Position numbers and translations under genes: made by a program. A DNA stretch of 64,000 bases from Lytechinus pictus. Its lineage: Eukaryota; Echinodermata; Echinoidea; Temnopleuroida; Toxopneustidae. Positions 34,001 through 48,100 of the stretch are shown piece after piece (positions within the stretch are counted from its first letter, which is position 1; each line of letters begins with the position of its first letter). The DNA is taken from assembly GCF_037042905.1 (NCBI RefSeq), contig NC_087254.1, positions 10,835,103 through 10,899,102 of the forward strand. The letters are read 5' to 3'. The notes below the pieces were generated by a model. It ran no database searches, had not been told where the DNA came from, and saw nothing but the letters and a program-made list of their open reading frames with translations.

Positions 34001-37000
34001 AACAATAACCTGAATGAAACAAGGCATGATCATCAACACATTACAAATCATGCTTCAGTGATCACAGACATGTATGAAAATGATATTAATTTGCTCGATG
34101 ATTGACGACCACACCTGTTCACATGGATGAACATGATTAATGCTAATTTAATAAGCTGGTTTGTTTCATTCCTGCCTTGAAATTTGGTAAATACAGTACA
34201 ATCTGCAGAGTCAACCCTTCATATCAAAGTCAAATAATTGTCGAACTTGAAGCACTATTTCACACCAGGCCCCAGTATCACAAGGAGTTGCGATTGATCC
34301 AATCAACCACAACTATGGTAAGCCAGCAACGTCATTATCTAAAAAGCATGTTAGTTCAAAATATTTTCTAGATATGACGTGTCCATTCATAAATTTATAG
34401 TTTTGTTGTGCTTATCTTTATTTACAAAGGACATTGTGCAATTTTCCTGAGGAAAAAATTATGACATTGATGGATTTTTATATATTTAATGTTGATAGGA
34501 TCAATTGAAGCTCTTTGTAAGATGATGCCCAGAATAATCAAAACATGTTAATAGCATATTCTAAGTCGAACAGGTTTCTGTAGACCCAGGAGATTCACCC
34601 GTATACAGGTACTCATTATACCATGGGGATTGGATAATTTTGCATGCAGCTGTATTTGATGCATTTTTTTCAAATATGATAAGGATACACACAAGTCCTT
34701 CTGGCCGGATGCATTACTTCTTGTTCATCTGAATCCTTCATATCGGTCTCTATTGTTTCGATGCAAGAAGGTAGTTTGTCTTCATCGATACTGTAAAAAA
34801 AAGTGTGTAAAGAATACACTTTTTATTCTCAAACCTGCTACACTATCTATCGGGGGAAAAATCATATATGATGCTAGTTGAGATTGCAGTATTGAATATT
34901 ATTAAGATAACATAAAGAAAATCAATAAATAATTAAAATACAAATGAAAATGGAAAGTGAAAACAATATTTTTCTAAAACAAAAGGCATACTTTTTTTGT
35001 AACGCAAACATAATTGTATCATTAGCAAAATAACTATTATCTTCTTCTTTTTTTTCGGGGGGGGGGGGGGGAATAGGCCTGTCCTTTTATGAGTATACAT
35101 CTAATGACATTGATCACACATAATTTAGTAACAAGGTTTGAGCTTAAAACCCCCTCAATGTAACACAACATTTTTGTGGAAAGTACAAAACTAACGTTAA
35201 AATTGCATGAATTTTTCTTTGTAGTCCCATGCAAATCTTCAGACTAAATTAATGACATACAGGAATAGCGTCGTGACACCATAGGACTTTTTACGAGGCA
35301 ATGTCTAACTAGAAATGGCCCATTTATGCTTTGTGAATAAATATAATGGAAGATGAAATTGATAAAAGTTATATTTTTCTTTAAATAGGTCTGCTAAAGT
35401 CATTTAAGGTTACATGTATACTTGTTTGTTAAATTGTGTCCAATAATTTCCATTAAAAGAATATCAAAACAAGAAAAACCAAAGATTAAAAAAAATACCT
35501 AAGGAATTCTAAAACCAAAGAAAAATAGAGGGAAAAGGTGGCCTTCACTACTTTTTATATGTGAAAACCTATAAAAATGTTTATAAAGATAACACCTTCG
35601 AAGAATTTTTTTTTAAACCTAGGTGAAATCGCCATATGTTTTCCAGGAATTGATTTGCATATTCATTCTTAGTAATTAAGAAATAACTATTCTTATAAAA
35701 TATTTGTTATACTAGAAAAAAATGGTAACTTTAGAACTTAAGAATGTGCATGCCGAATTCTGGTGCAGCCCCCAGAAGTCGGCCAAGATCAGAAGGGAGG
35801 GGAGAGGGGGAGGGGAGAGAGGGGGGAGGGGCATCATGGCATGTGTGTGTTTACCTTAAAAAGACCTGTAGACATTGTACAAGCGTGAGCTCAGGCAAAT
35901 CCCTCATGCACCGGAGGCAGTCTAATAGCAACGACACTTCTTGCTTCCTGGCCAGCATTGCCACAAATTCTGGACAGGAACTGAAAATAAAACAGATAGC
36001 ATTATGAAAATATCACCTAATAGGTACATGGGGTGGGGAGAGGTGTGAATGGGTACCGGGCAGGAGTCATTCCTTGCATGCACTGAGCACCAGTGATGGT
36101 AGCTCGAGCTAAAGCCAAGGTAATAATAGCAGCGCTTTGTATCCTCAGGCAAAAAGCGCTTCATAAATCCAGCTATTGTTTTCATTATTATTATGGGGAA
36201 ATAAAACAACAAGATAGGGAGGTGTACTGACAAAAATATGAATATAGGAATTGAAAGAGTAAACATAACAAAGACAACTCCACATGTCGACTCAAGCCAG
36301 TCTTCTCACATCTCTCCAACTACTCAAGCCTATAAATTTGTCTAATTTACAGTCCTTTTTAAAGGGAAGTTCACCCTAAAAAAAAGTTTGTAGTAAAAAT
36401 AACAGAAAAAATAAAGAAAAATATTGGTGAAGGTTTGAGGAAAATCCATTAAAGATTAAGAAAGTTATTAGAATGTTCAGTTTTGGATTTGTGACGTCAT
36501 ATACAAGCAGCTGCCCCATATGTTATGTAAAAGAAAATGCATCTATTTCAATTTTTAAATGGTTCATGATGACTTATTTTTGTTTTCTTTTTAGGAACGG
36601 GTGTGAAATCATTTGTCTATTAACATAATTACGGTACAGTAAAAACTATTTTCTGATAAAATGACGTTTCATTCATATTTTACCATACGATATGTAGGAA
36701 AGCTGCTCGCAAATGACGTCACAAATCAAATAATTAATTCTTATAACTCTTTATATTCTTTAATGGATTTTTCTCAATCCTTTGGCAAAATTTGTCTTAA
36801 TTTTTTCTGCTATTTTGACAACAAACTTTTTGTCAGGGTGAACTTCCCCTTTAACCCTATAGCACCTGAACCACCCAAGACCGCCCTTCCTATTACACAA
36901 TAAACCGCCCTTAACCGCCCGTACGTTTTCTTTGCGCTATAGTATCTCTTGTCTATGATTGACCGTGGTAATATTGCGTGTGCATACCGTATAGGTTGGC

Positions 37001-38646
37001 TGCTATATAGATCTGCATAGAAAAGTGTATGCTCCTATTGAGTATAATAGAGAAAAACCGATTGACATGCATCGGTGTGTAGCAAGTTCCAGACTGTTGC
37101 GCAGTCGATCTCAGCAAAGATGGCTGCGTCCATGTCTCGGAAAACCACTTACTTCGCCGAAGAAGCTCGGGCGTTGCTATATGTTCATCAAAATGATGGA
37201 TATCACACAGAGTGACATCTAGATGTGAGTTGGAATTAATTTTTGACATATTTGATCCAAGATTTGGCGAAAACTTTAGTATTCTGTCAGTTATACTTTA
37301 CATTTTTTTGAAGGCGTGGGACTGGGGCGGCTGAAACCCGAACTTTTGTTTTTTTTCTTCTCGCTCTACAAACGATTGTCAAAGGTCAATATTCGTACAT
37401 CTGATTGAACTTTGCCATGTACCATTCTATTCAACAGGTCCTATGCTACAAAATAAATATAACTTGTAATGAACAAAAGTAAATTTATAAAAAACTATTC
37501 AATTTGTTTGGAACAATGCCTACTTATTACCAGTTTTATTGTTTCCTCCAGTGAGTAATTGCCATTATTCATAGGAATCTGTAGGTGCTATAGGGTTAAA
37601 GGGATGGTCCGGTCTGGAGATATTTATATCTCAATAAATAGAGTAAAAATCACAAAGCAAATTGCTGAAAATTTGATCGAAGTCGAAAAACAAATAACGA
37701 AGTTATTGAATTTTAAAGATTTGCATTATTCCGATGAAACAGTCCTGGGCATGTCTTTATGAATATTCATTAGGTGGGCTGATGATGTCATATCCCCACT
37801 TGTTCTTTTGTATTTTATTATATGAAATAAAGTTTATTCAAATTTTTCTACCAAGAACTAAAACAATTGGAATGACAACTGATTATGCATTACTTATTTA
37901 TTGCCGCAACTTATTTCATCATAATGGAGACACATCATTTACACATGTATGAACAAATTAACAAATGATGATTTCATGTAATAACATAAGAAAAAGGAAA
38001 GTGGGGATGTGACATCATCAGCCCATCTAATGAATATTCATGACGATGTGCATATAACTGTTTTCACAAAATATTGATAAATTTTAAAATTCAATAACTT
38101 CGTTATTGCTAACCGATTTTGATGAAATTTTCAGCATTTTGCTTTGTGAATTTTACTCTATTTATTGAGATATAAACATTTTCAGCCCGGACCATCCCTA
38201 TAAGACGACACTCATCTCACAAATGAATACCCTACTTTTCAACCTTCCACTTTCTTGCCTCTCCATTTCACTACAACCTCTATCTACTTTTCTCATCCTT
38301 TCTAGGACTCACCACATCCCATAAACTTATTCCCTGAAAAATGATTTTAATCAAAACATATCTTTCACCTTGCTGCTACTGCCTTGGTTGTAATAACATC
38401 ATGTAAGGCCTCGGAGCACCAGAATGAAGGATTGGATTCAACTCTTTTCACTACATTCTTGAAAATGAGTGTCAGTGAAGTACTGTCTGGTTGAATGTCC
38501 CTGCAGGCTTTCAAGTACTCCTCCACTGAACTTGTAAAAGATTTGGAAGTCATCGTCTGAAGGGGAGGGGGAGCGAGAGATTAAGAACAAAACACAATCA
38601 TCATCATTATCATCATCATCATCATTATCACCACCATCATGATCAT

Positions 38647-38678
<32 letters not shown>

Positions 38679-38725
38679 TCACCATCATCTTCACCATCAT
38701 CATCACAAACACCACCACCACCACC

Positions 38726-38759
<34 letters not shown>

Positions 38760-38779
38760 TCATCATCACAAACATCAGC

Positions 38780-38813
<34 letters not shown>

Positions 38814-38914
38814 TCACCATCATCATCATCACCATCATCATCACAAACACCACCACTACCACCATCATCACCATCATCATCACCATCATCTTCACCACCA
38901 TCATCATCACAAAC

Positions 38915-38948
<34 letters not shown>

Positions 38949-38983
38949 TCATCATCACAAACATCATCACAAACATCAGCACC

Positions 38984-39014
<31 letters not shown>

Positions 39015-39046
39015 CCATCATCTTCACCACCATCATCATCACAAAC

Positions 39047-39080
<34 letters not shown>

Positions 39081-39112
39081 TCATCACAAACATCATCACA
39101 AACATCAGCACC

Positions 39113-39143
<31 letters not shown>

Positions 39144-42100
39144 CCATCATCATCACAAACATCACCACCACCACCATCATTATCATCATCATCATCAACA
39201 CAAACATCATCACAAACATCAGCACCACCACGACCACCATCATCATCATCATCACCATCATCATCACCATCAATATCATCACCATAATCATCATTATCAT
39301 CACATCCCTTGTCATCTTCATCATCATTATTATCAACATCACCATCATTATCATTATCCCCATCATCATCATAATCACCATCATCATCATCTTCATCGTC
39401 ACCATCATCATCACCAGCATCAACATCAACATCATTATAATCATCATTAGCATCATCGTCATCATAACCACCATCAACATCAACACCAACATCATCATCA
39501 TCATTTTCATTAAATTATAATCATTATTAACACTCATTATTATAATCAACATTACCATTATTATCATTATTAAAATTATTCTATTTCTATTATCATTTTT
39601 ATTGTCAGCACGATCATATTTGTTAACATTATTATTGCTCATCATCATCGTCATTAGTTTTGTTATAATGATTATCATCACTAGTATTATCATGATCATT
39701 ACTATATATGTCATTATTGTTATCATCATTAATACATCATACGTATCTTTATTATATTTTTTGTGTTTTGCTATACATTGTAACTTTTGTTAAAGTTTGG
39801 AATGAAAAAGAATAAATGCAATCAATCAATCAATCTTCTAATATCATTTTATACTCACCTTTGATTCATCAAAGATACTGGCGAGTGATGCAGTCATTTT
39901 CTGATCACAGTCCTTTGATTTGGAGGGAGTTTTGCTGATGGTGGTTGATTTTCTTCCTTTCAATTTCTGGAAAATAAAATAAACCGTCCGTAAATCATTA
40001 ATGACTTAACAAGGGAGGCAGAGAAGCAATGAAAAAATAAAATCTGAATGGGGGCAAGTTATTTCCAAACCAAGAAACCGTAACAAAAAGCTCAAAGCGG
40101 GGCTAAAGCTAAAATTGTAACATGCCAATCTGACAGAAGTGTAGTAGCCATTGAAAATTTTCGACTGCTGATTCTCAGTGAAAAATAAAATGTTAAATTC
40201 TTAGATATCTAGCGCACTCTCTCCATGTTATTTTTTTCTTACAAATTCTGTGATTGGATATCAGAAAGCTATATACAATGTCCCTTGGATAGGATGTTAA
40301 ATAGAGGCCCCATGTAGAGGAGAGTCACCACCTTTGCACGTTAAGAACCCACGGAACTATTTGTATAAGAGTAGGGGGAAACCCTGATGTAGTGGTCCAC
40401 CTGCACTCCCCCAATCAGTTACATCGGGAGGAGAGACCTGCGGGTCACAGTGATTCAGTTCGCTTTTCACCTCCCAGGCACAGGTGACGCCAAACAAATA
40501 ATAATGTAATGATGACATACTGAAATTTTCAGCCCATTCCCTGCTTCAGAATTGTTCTGTTTTTTATGATTTTTTATTGTGGAGAGGGGGGGGGGGGCCA
40601 AGGGGGCTGGCAAAATGTATGTTTATTTTTACCTGGTCGACACAAAAATGTACCAACAAACTATGAAACAACTATATCCATAACACTCTACTCTATTGAA
40701 TTCTAAATGACAAGCTATGCTTTTCAACATAGGAAAAATTTAGAATTTCATATCAGAGACATATTTTCTTACCTTGACTGGTGTCTCGTCAACGAGTGAT
40801 TTAGTCCAATCTAGTCCCAAAACAGGTAGATCTTGTTTCTGATCAGGAGCGGTGAGCCTTCCCAGAGCAGCAGCTAGAGTTCCATCTGAGCACTCATACC
40901 TGGAATATAATATAAAATAAAGATAATAGTGATAATGATGATGATGATGATAACAGTAATGATTATGATAATGATGATAATGATAACAAAGAAAACAATA
41001 ATGATAATGATGATGATGATAATAGAGTACCGAAGTTGGACGTCACTGTCATGACAATGAACCGGCTGGTTCTAAACAGGTTCGCAGCTGACGATCGTCT
41101 ATACACATTTGTATTGCAAAAATAACCATCATTCTGAGGTTGCAAGCGATGAATTTCCGTTAGCAGCCATTTTCTCCTATGAGAAACATGCTCCGGTTTC
41201 ATTTGTTTTGAACCAGGCCGCCACGACACCATGGCAACTGACGTCATCGCTTCGGTACTCTATAGCTATTGCACAGTTATCAAAAGAACTTGTGCATGGC
41301 TAATGGAGTGTTGAGTAAATCCGCAACAGCTAGTCTGCAAAATGTCTTCATTTAATGAAAATATCGGAATTCAATCACTATTTTAAGAAACAATACTTAA
41401 TTAATTCTTGACCATCTCATCTTGGTCAAATGTGCATAATATTTGTGATTAAAAAGTTATGATAAATCATTGATAATTCTCGGTGTCATTTTTTTTAAGT
41501 GCACACCTAGTTACCAAGAATGCATATAGCATTTCCATTTATTTGAATGCAGGATAAAAGAGCAATATTGATTAAATGCCTTGCTCACGGGCATAGGTGC
41601 CATGGCCAGGGGTTGAACCCTGGACTTCCATGTGTCTAGTCAGGTGCCTTTAGACCACTTGGCCACGGCACCCTGCCCGAGTTTCGTTTTTTTGTGAGAT
41701 ACACTGTATACTAAAAGACCCCTGATTGGAAGGGCAATATCCAAGTGTACCCAGTTGTTGTGTGTCCGGACGATCAAGTTTTAGAAAGTCATTTGGAAAA
41801 ATTTACAAGCAAATTTTCATCAATTTTTAGTACAAAATGAAATATTATACAGAACCAAATAGAAGATGATTACAACTCATTGAATTCATATTTTTAGTGT
41901 AATCCAAAGACAAAAAAGAAGACTTCAAAAATATTAAGTGTCCGTACATCGGACCCCCCATTCTACTATTCACCTGTGTAGCATGACAGATCTCCTAGTT
42001 GATAGGAGTATATGTCCGCTGACTACACCAAGGAACGAAATGATATCATCATCCTCCTCCTCTAGACTTAGCGGATGTGAACACTGTAAAGTACCATACA

Positions 42101-45100
42101 CTGTCTCCCATATGCACAGAGTGGCTAAGAACAAGAAGATAAAAGAGAATATAACTGGTTACAGCAAGGTAAATGGAAATAAATCACATGATCTGCAAAT
42201 CACAAAACGCTATATCAACGAAAGTGATGATTGGTGGGGAAACTACACTTTATTACATGATTTGCCTTTGACCAATCCTCAGCAAGCATTTTAGTATGAG
42301 GAATATAAATGGAAAAAAGCTCCTTGCACTATTTTCATACATAACTACTTAGTATAAAGGGAAACACATATATAGATCCCAATCTTCTGTATACTCAACT
42401 AGAATGGAATTCCTTCAATTCATTGGCCAACATTAACTAAGGGATGCTGAGCTTGTTCAGCTGAACGGATGAAGTGTATGTCTTGAGAGTACAAGAAAGA
42501 AAGACGAATGAGGAAGAAAAAAAATAAAAGAAAGAAAGAATAAAGAAAGGAAGATATGTTCAAACAATTAAAAAAATATGAGAAAGGAAGATAGCAAATA
42601 GAAAATAGAAAATAAAGATGTATTACAGACAAAGATGAAAAGAAAGAAAAAAAACAATCATCCTTTTCCTCCCTCCTCTTGTTCTTCCAGTGTGCTATGA
42701 AGCAAATTTTCAACTTGAAATATATATCAAAAATATGAAGTCCAATATATCAACTTTAAAAGCACATGCACAATTTCTATCACAAATCAACTATCAGCCA
42801 GTCAAATGGACTTATTTCAGTGGATGTACACTTTTATTGCAAATTTGTCATTATATAAAGTTTAATGAAACAGGCCCCTGATCATGACTCAATCACTGAA
42901 CTTCCATGTTCTCTTTCATTTGAGATATTACCTTCTAATTTCTCTTTCACTGTTGTGCTTTGCAACCCAGCTACTGCTACATGCCTGTCATCAATGGCTG
43001 CTATCCTCACCTGTAATTAAATCATCAGACACAACTGTTTGCTCAATCACTATTTTTTGGTATGGTTAATAATAATAATTACACTTACTACTAACTAGCA
43101 ACTTTTTTATTCCAGCATGCAATATTCTTAGCATATTACCTGCCCAACATATTTTACATTACTAGTATAAATGGAAAAAAAATGAGTGCAATGTTTCTAC
43201 AATATTCATTATCCAAAATAGACAACACACCCAATAAGCAATGCAATGCAATAATATGATATGATAATATTTGATAAGAGCTCATAAAGAGCTCTAGCTC
43301 TGTGAGAATTGCAATCCAATGATCAAAGTGATTTTTGTTAATTTCTTTTTCAAACTGAAAGCATTTCTGTTATCATGGGAAGTGGTTTCAGTATTACATA
43401 ACCTTATTGGATGGCTTTATTTCATGGAATACTAGAAAAAGTATTAGTCATGTCATTAGGGACAATATTGCACTCATCTGCTACTTGTGCGATATTGGCC
43501 CTAATTCGTGGATTATCTCTAGCATCCTACATGTATATCTTAGCTTTTTCTCATAGAATTTGGTCAAATATTGCCATGTTCCAGTAATTTATAAGAATTT
43601 GTGTAACTTTAAGACCAAATTTATGAAAAAAAGTTCCCAGTTAAGTTGACCTAGGCCCCCAATCAAATAAAACCTACCTACAAAGGTACCTTTGGCATTG
43701 ATGATGAATTCCCCAGAATACTTACTTTTGATCGGCTATTGAGCAATTTCAGCATGAAAGTTATCTTTACAATTGACAGAAAGTTCAATGCAATGTGGGC
43801 AAGAATCCACTTCAAACATATATTGTTTATGTTTCGTTCATATTATCTATTACTATCTGCAAATGTAACACAAATTTTTGTCAATGTGAATATTGTAAAT
43901 AAAACAAACAAACAAGGTGGGACAAATTGATTATTCCAGGTAATACATCCGCCCAGTGTAGTTGTTCCTCATTGGCAAGTCCCTTGGATAGGATGCAAAT
44001 TGCAAATATACTGACCCTCCGATTGGTTGATTACTAACATACGTGTCCTTAGCAGCCAGATTTAAACAAACCATGAACGAAAGATTAAAACTTTGGTAGT
44101 TTTGTAGAAGATGAATACTATTAACCCATTGCCTCCTGGAACCGGATGAACCCTGTACAAATCCTATTGAATTACAGAACTCAGTAGTCAACAGGTTAAG
44201 TATTGAAGTTACCTTTCCCGGACTTCCATTAACTGTACACCTGTGATGACATGGTAGAATACGCGAGTCCTTGAATCGTTTCAGATCGGATGCAGAGATT
44301 GATGAGCTGCAAAGTCGGCCTCCTTCCCCTGCAAATAACGAAGCAGTAATTCATGATAAGGACTTTTATCCCAAATTGCCATTTGCCTGAAATTTACAAT
44401 GTTTTGTCAGTCAGATTTTAATTCATCTGACAATCATACTATTTTCAGTCTGGATTATACACTATAAAGATCTGAATAAAAGTATTTATAAGCATTTTGT
44501 TTGGCCAAGTAAAATGCTACTAGTCTTAATTGAATACCGACCCTGTACTTGACAACTGGGCCCGGTCTTACAAAGAGTTACGATTGATTAAATCAACTAC
44601 ATGTATAACCATGGAAAGCGAGCAACGTCAACATCTAAAATACATGTTTCTTTTAGAATATTTTCTAGATATGTTGTACATTCATATATTCATATTTTTC
44701 TTGAAAATTTGGTGTGCTTCTCTTTGTTAACAAAGGACATTGTACAAATTTCAAGAAGAAAGAAACATGACATTGGTGGATTTCCATATATTTGAGGTTG
44801 ATTAGATCAATCATAACTCTTTGTAAGACGGGGCCCTGGATACAATACAAATACTTCTCCCAGTCATGATACTCACATAAAGTATAGAGTACAGCGCTTG
44901 TCTCATCAGAGAAAAATGTCGCACATTCTAGAGGGCACTCCTCGTTGGTGATACCATCAAATTGTAATCTGATTACATCATCATCTGGCTTGTCTTGCTT
45001 TTCTCCTGGCCGAACCGGTATGAGGAGAATATTGTGCTTCTTGTTCTGTACAGAAAGATGGATTGCGATAGAGGCTTTAAAGATAAATGGTAAGCAGTAA

Positions 45101-48100
45101 ACACTGATTTCATGAGAAAGTCTGTAACACCAAGGTTAATAGTCGGTATACCATCAAGGATTTAGATCCGGTGGGTGTTGCATAAAGCTGCTCATATTAG
45201 TTAAAAGCGACTTTAAGAACGACTGGTGAACCTTTCTTGCACGCTAAACATCGTCAATGAACATTTACATGTAGGTGTATACCATTTACCACAAGAAAGG
45301 ATCACCAGTCGTGCTTTATAAATCCAGCTATTATTATTATTATTATTAGAAAAATTTCCCAGAGATCACATATCTTTTCCAAGGTATTGGTAAGAAGAAT
45401 CAATTTACCAGTGACTTCTGCACCAGGCATACAATATACAATACTGCATCTTCATTGACTCCTTGTCTCCATATCCATGCATCTCTGATCTCTTCGTCTC
45501 TCTCAACGCAGCCTTCACCGACTTCCCTGCTGCCACCAAAGACATCATCTAACGATCTCACAGAACCGTTACTCATCAGGAGCAGGGCGCCCCCGTCTTC
45601 TATGCTGAAGACCCTGGATACAGAGCTCTTCAGTGTCTTTGGTTTTCCCTTGAAAGGGGTGGCATTTTCGGATGACCACTTGTACAGTTGCTGAAGTAAA
45701 ACATGAAAGAAATCAATGGAAAGAATCAAAAGTGAAAAATAAAACATCACATCACATCACATCAGGTACGGAAATGAAGGACTTCTCCTGTAGGTTTTCC
45801 GATCTTAGCTTCTGGTAATTGACGATTATCTAGACAGTTTAAACTTGTGAGATTTTACGTGCTTGAGAAATGGAGGTTTTAAATCTTTCCCCCCACCAAA
45901 ATTTATCCAACAGATGTTTAAACATTTCCACTGATTTTGCTTCCACTACTTCTGTAGGCAGTTTGCTCCAGTCAGAAATTACTCTTTGACTAAAAAATTT
46001 GCTCCTAAGTTCCAACCGAGATCGTCCTGTGAAGAGCTTGAACTTGTGACCTCTAGTTGCTGAATGGATTGCTGGTGTGAAAAATGTGTCACTCGAGATC
46101 CCAAATTTTCCATTGCACAGTTTGTACACAGTAATCATATCTCCTCTTCGTCTTCTATAAAACAGGATTTGAAGATGCAAATCTTGTGGGAATAAATGAT
46201 TTAACTAAAAAAATGACTAGATTTGTAATCATTTCTCCATCTCTTGTTTTTTCTATAACAAATTCAGTTACCAAAAATCTTACAATAATAAAAAGGAAAA
46301 CCAAATTCAAATCAATGGGCATTTACATCAGAAATATTAAGAATAAAGGGGTGACATAATTTGCTATCAAAATTTTTTTTCTTTTAAGGTTTGTTGTTGT
46401 GCTCCAACAAGAAAAAAAATCACCCAAGAGCTGCACATCATCACAGGCATGCAGTCAGAATTTATTCCACGGAACAGGGAATTTGGAGTTTACATCATTG
46501 AAAAACATAATATTTTCATTTTAGAAAATGAAAAATTGGTACATGTTGTCTATTCACTAAAGTTTTAAATGAACTATTAAAGTTAAAGTGAGGATACCTT
46601 CTCATTGACAACAGCGAGAAACTCATCTTTCTCTGGCAAGTAGACTGAAGAGCATGTGAAATGAGCGCTAGGTTTGTTGACCCAGCTCTGTACGGGCTTT
46701 GGATCTTGAGGCTATGATCAAGAAAAACACACAAGAATGATTGGTTATAGACGAGATGGATTCTTGATTCCAGTGCACAATCAAAATCGATGCCTTTGCC
46801 ATAGACATTCACAGGGGCGGATCCAGGAGGGGGGGCACATTTTCTGATGAAAAATTTGACAAGCAAAGAAAAAGGTCTTTTCTTTTACAAGAGGGGGCAC
46901 ACTTCTGTTTTCAACTGCATTTTTAAATTACAAATTCTAATTTTGCTTGTAAAAGGGGGGGGGGGGGCAAAGGCCGCTTGTGCCCCCCCCCCCTGGATCC
47001 ACCACTGGATTGTAAGCTTCTGTCTCAGTCTGTTTCATTGGGTGTTCCGCTGTACCACACGATGTAAGGCCCAAAATTGTTGCAGAAATAAAAAAATGAT
47101 AACAAGTTGAACAAAAACTTCAAAAGAAAAAGGATGACACGAGTCCTCAATCCTCATTATTGGTGGAAAGGTGGAAATACCATAGATGTAAAACAATGCA
47201 CATTATCCTTAACGAGGAAGCGCCAATATATCTCTCTGAACTCGTAGTAAGATCTAGTAATGTCCACTCGTACAGAACTAGAAACTCAGTCCAGAATGGT
47301 GTAGTGGTACCGCTTGTACGCACACAGGCTGTAGTCCAGGATAGGCCCCATAGACAAGGGGTCGAACCTTGTTTTTTAAGATATACAATGTTTTTTATGG
47401 TTTCTTGTCAATTCGAGGGTGCTGATTCCGAATCTGAATGATGCCACTCTTGTAACCTTGAGCATTTTCCGCAAATTGGCAAAATCCAATATGGCCGCCA
47501 AAATATGCAAATTACCCATGAAAATCATAAAATTGCCAACACATTAGCTATAAAATGCATGTAGTTGTTGTGCAGAAGTGAAATACCAATTGGAAAAGCG
47601 ATATTTGACAAAATATTTATTTTATTGATATTCAAATTGGCCGCCATCACCCCTGTATACTTTATTATGTAGAATATGAATGGGGAAAATATTTTTTCAA
47701 ACAAGAGCACTATTATTGCATGTGATTGTGACCTGCGAGTGGACTACTGTCTGAAAACATGACTATTAACAAAAATATGTCATTTGTATACTATCTAATG
47801 TGATAAATGCTGTATTATGATATTCAAAATGGCTATCATAGACCCCTTATACTGTGTACAATGTATAAAAGGGGACAAATAATTTTCACAACCTTTGAAT
47901 TTGTTTGACTTTAAAATGCCAATAACTGCGAAATATTGGTGTAACACTGTCTGACAACAAGGATTTCTAACGAAACATATCATTTCCCTTGCAATTTCGG
48001 TAATTATGCTGCATGTTGACATTCAAAATGTCTGCCATAGGCCCTATCTGTATTATGAACAAAGCGAATAAAGAAACTAATTTTCACAAGAGTAAAAACA

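Noticed and set aside
38581..39729. Open frames of up to 382 codons on both strands (Met/Val/Ile or Thr/Ile/Asn only)
   Set aside because: They are translations of a CAT/CAC trinucleotide array inside a NOL11 intron.
41596..41672. Functional tRNA(Leu) gene
   Set aside because: Stems beyond the acceptor are mispaired and a SINE body follows; treated as a SINE head.
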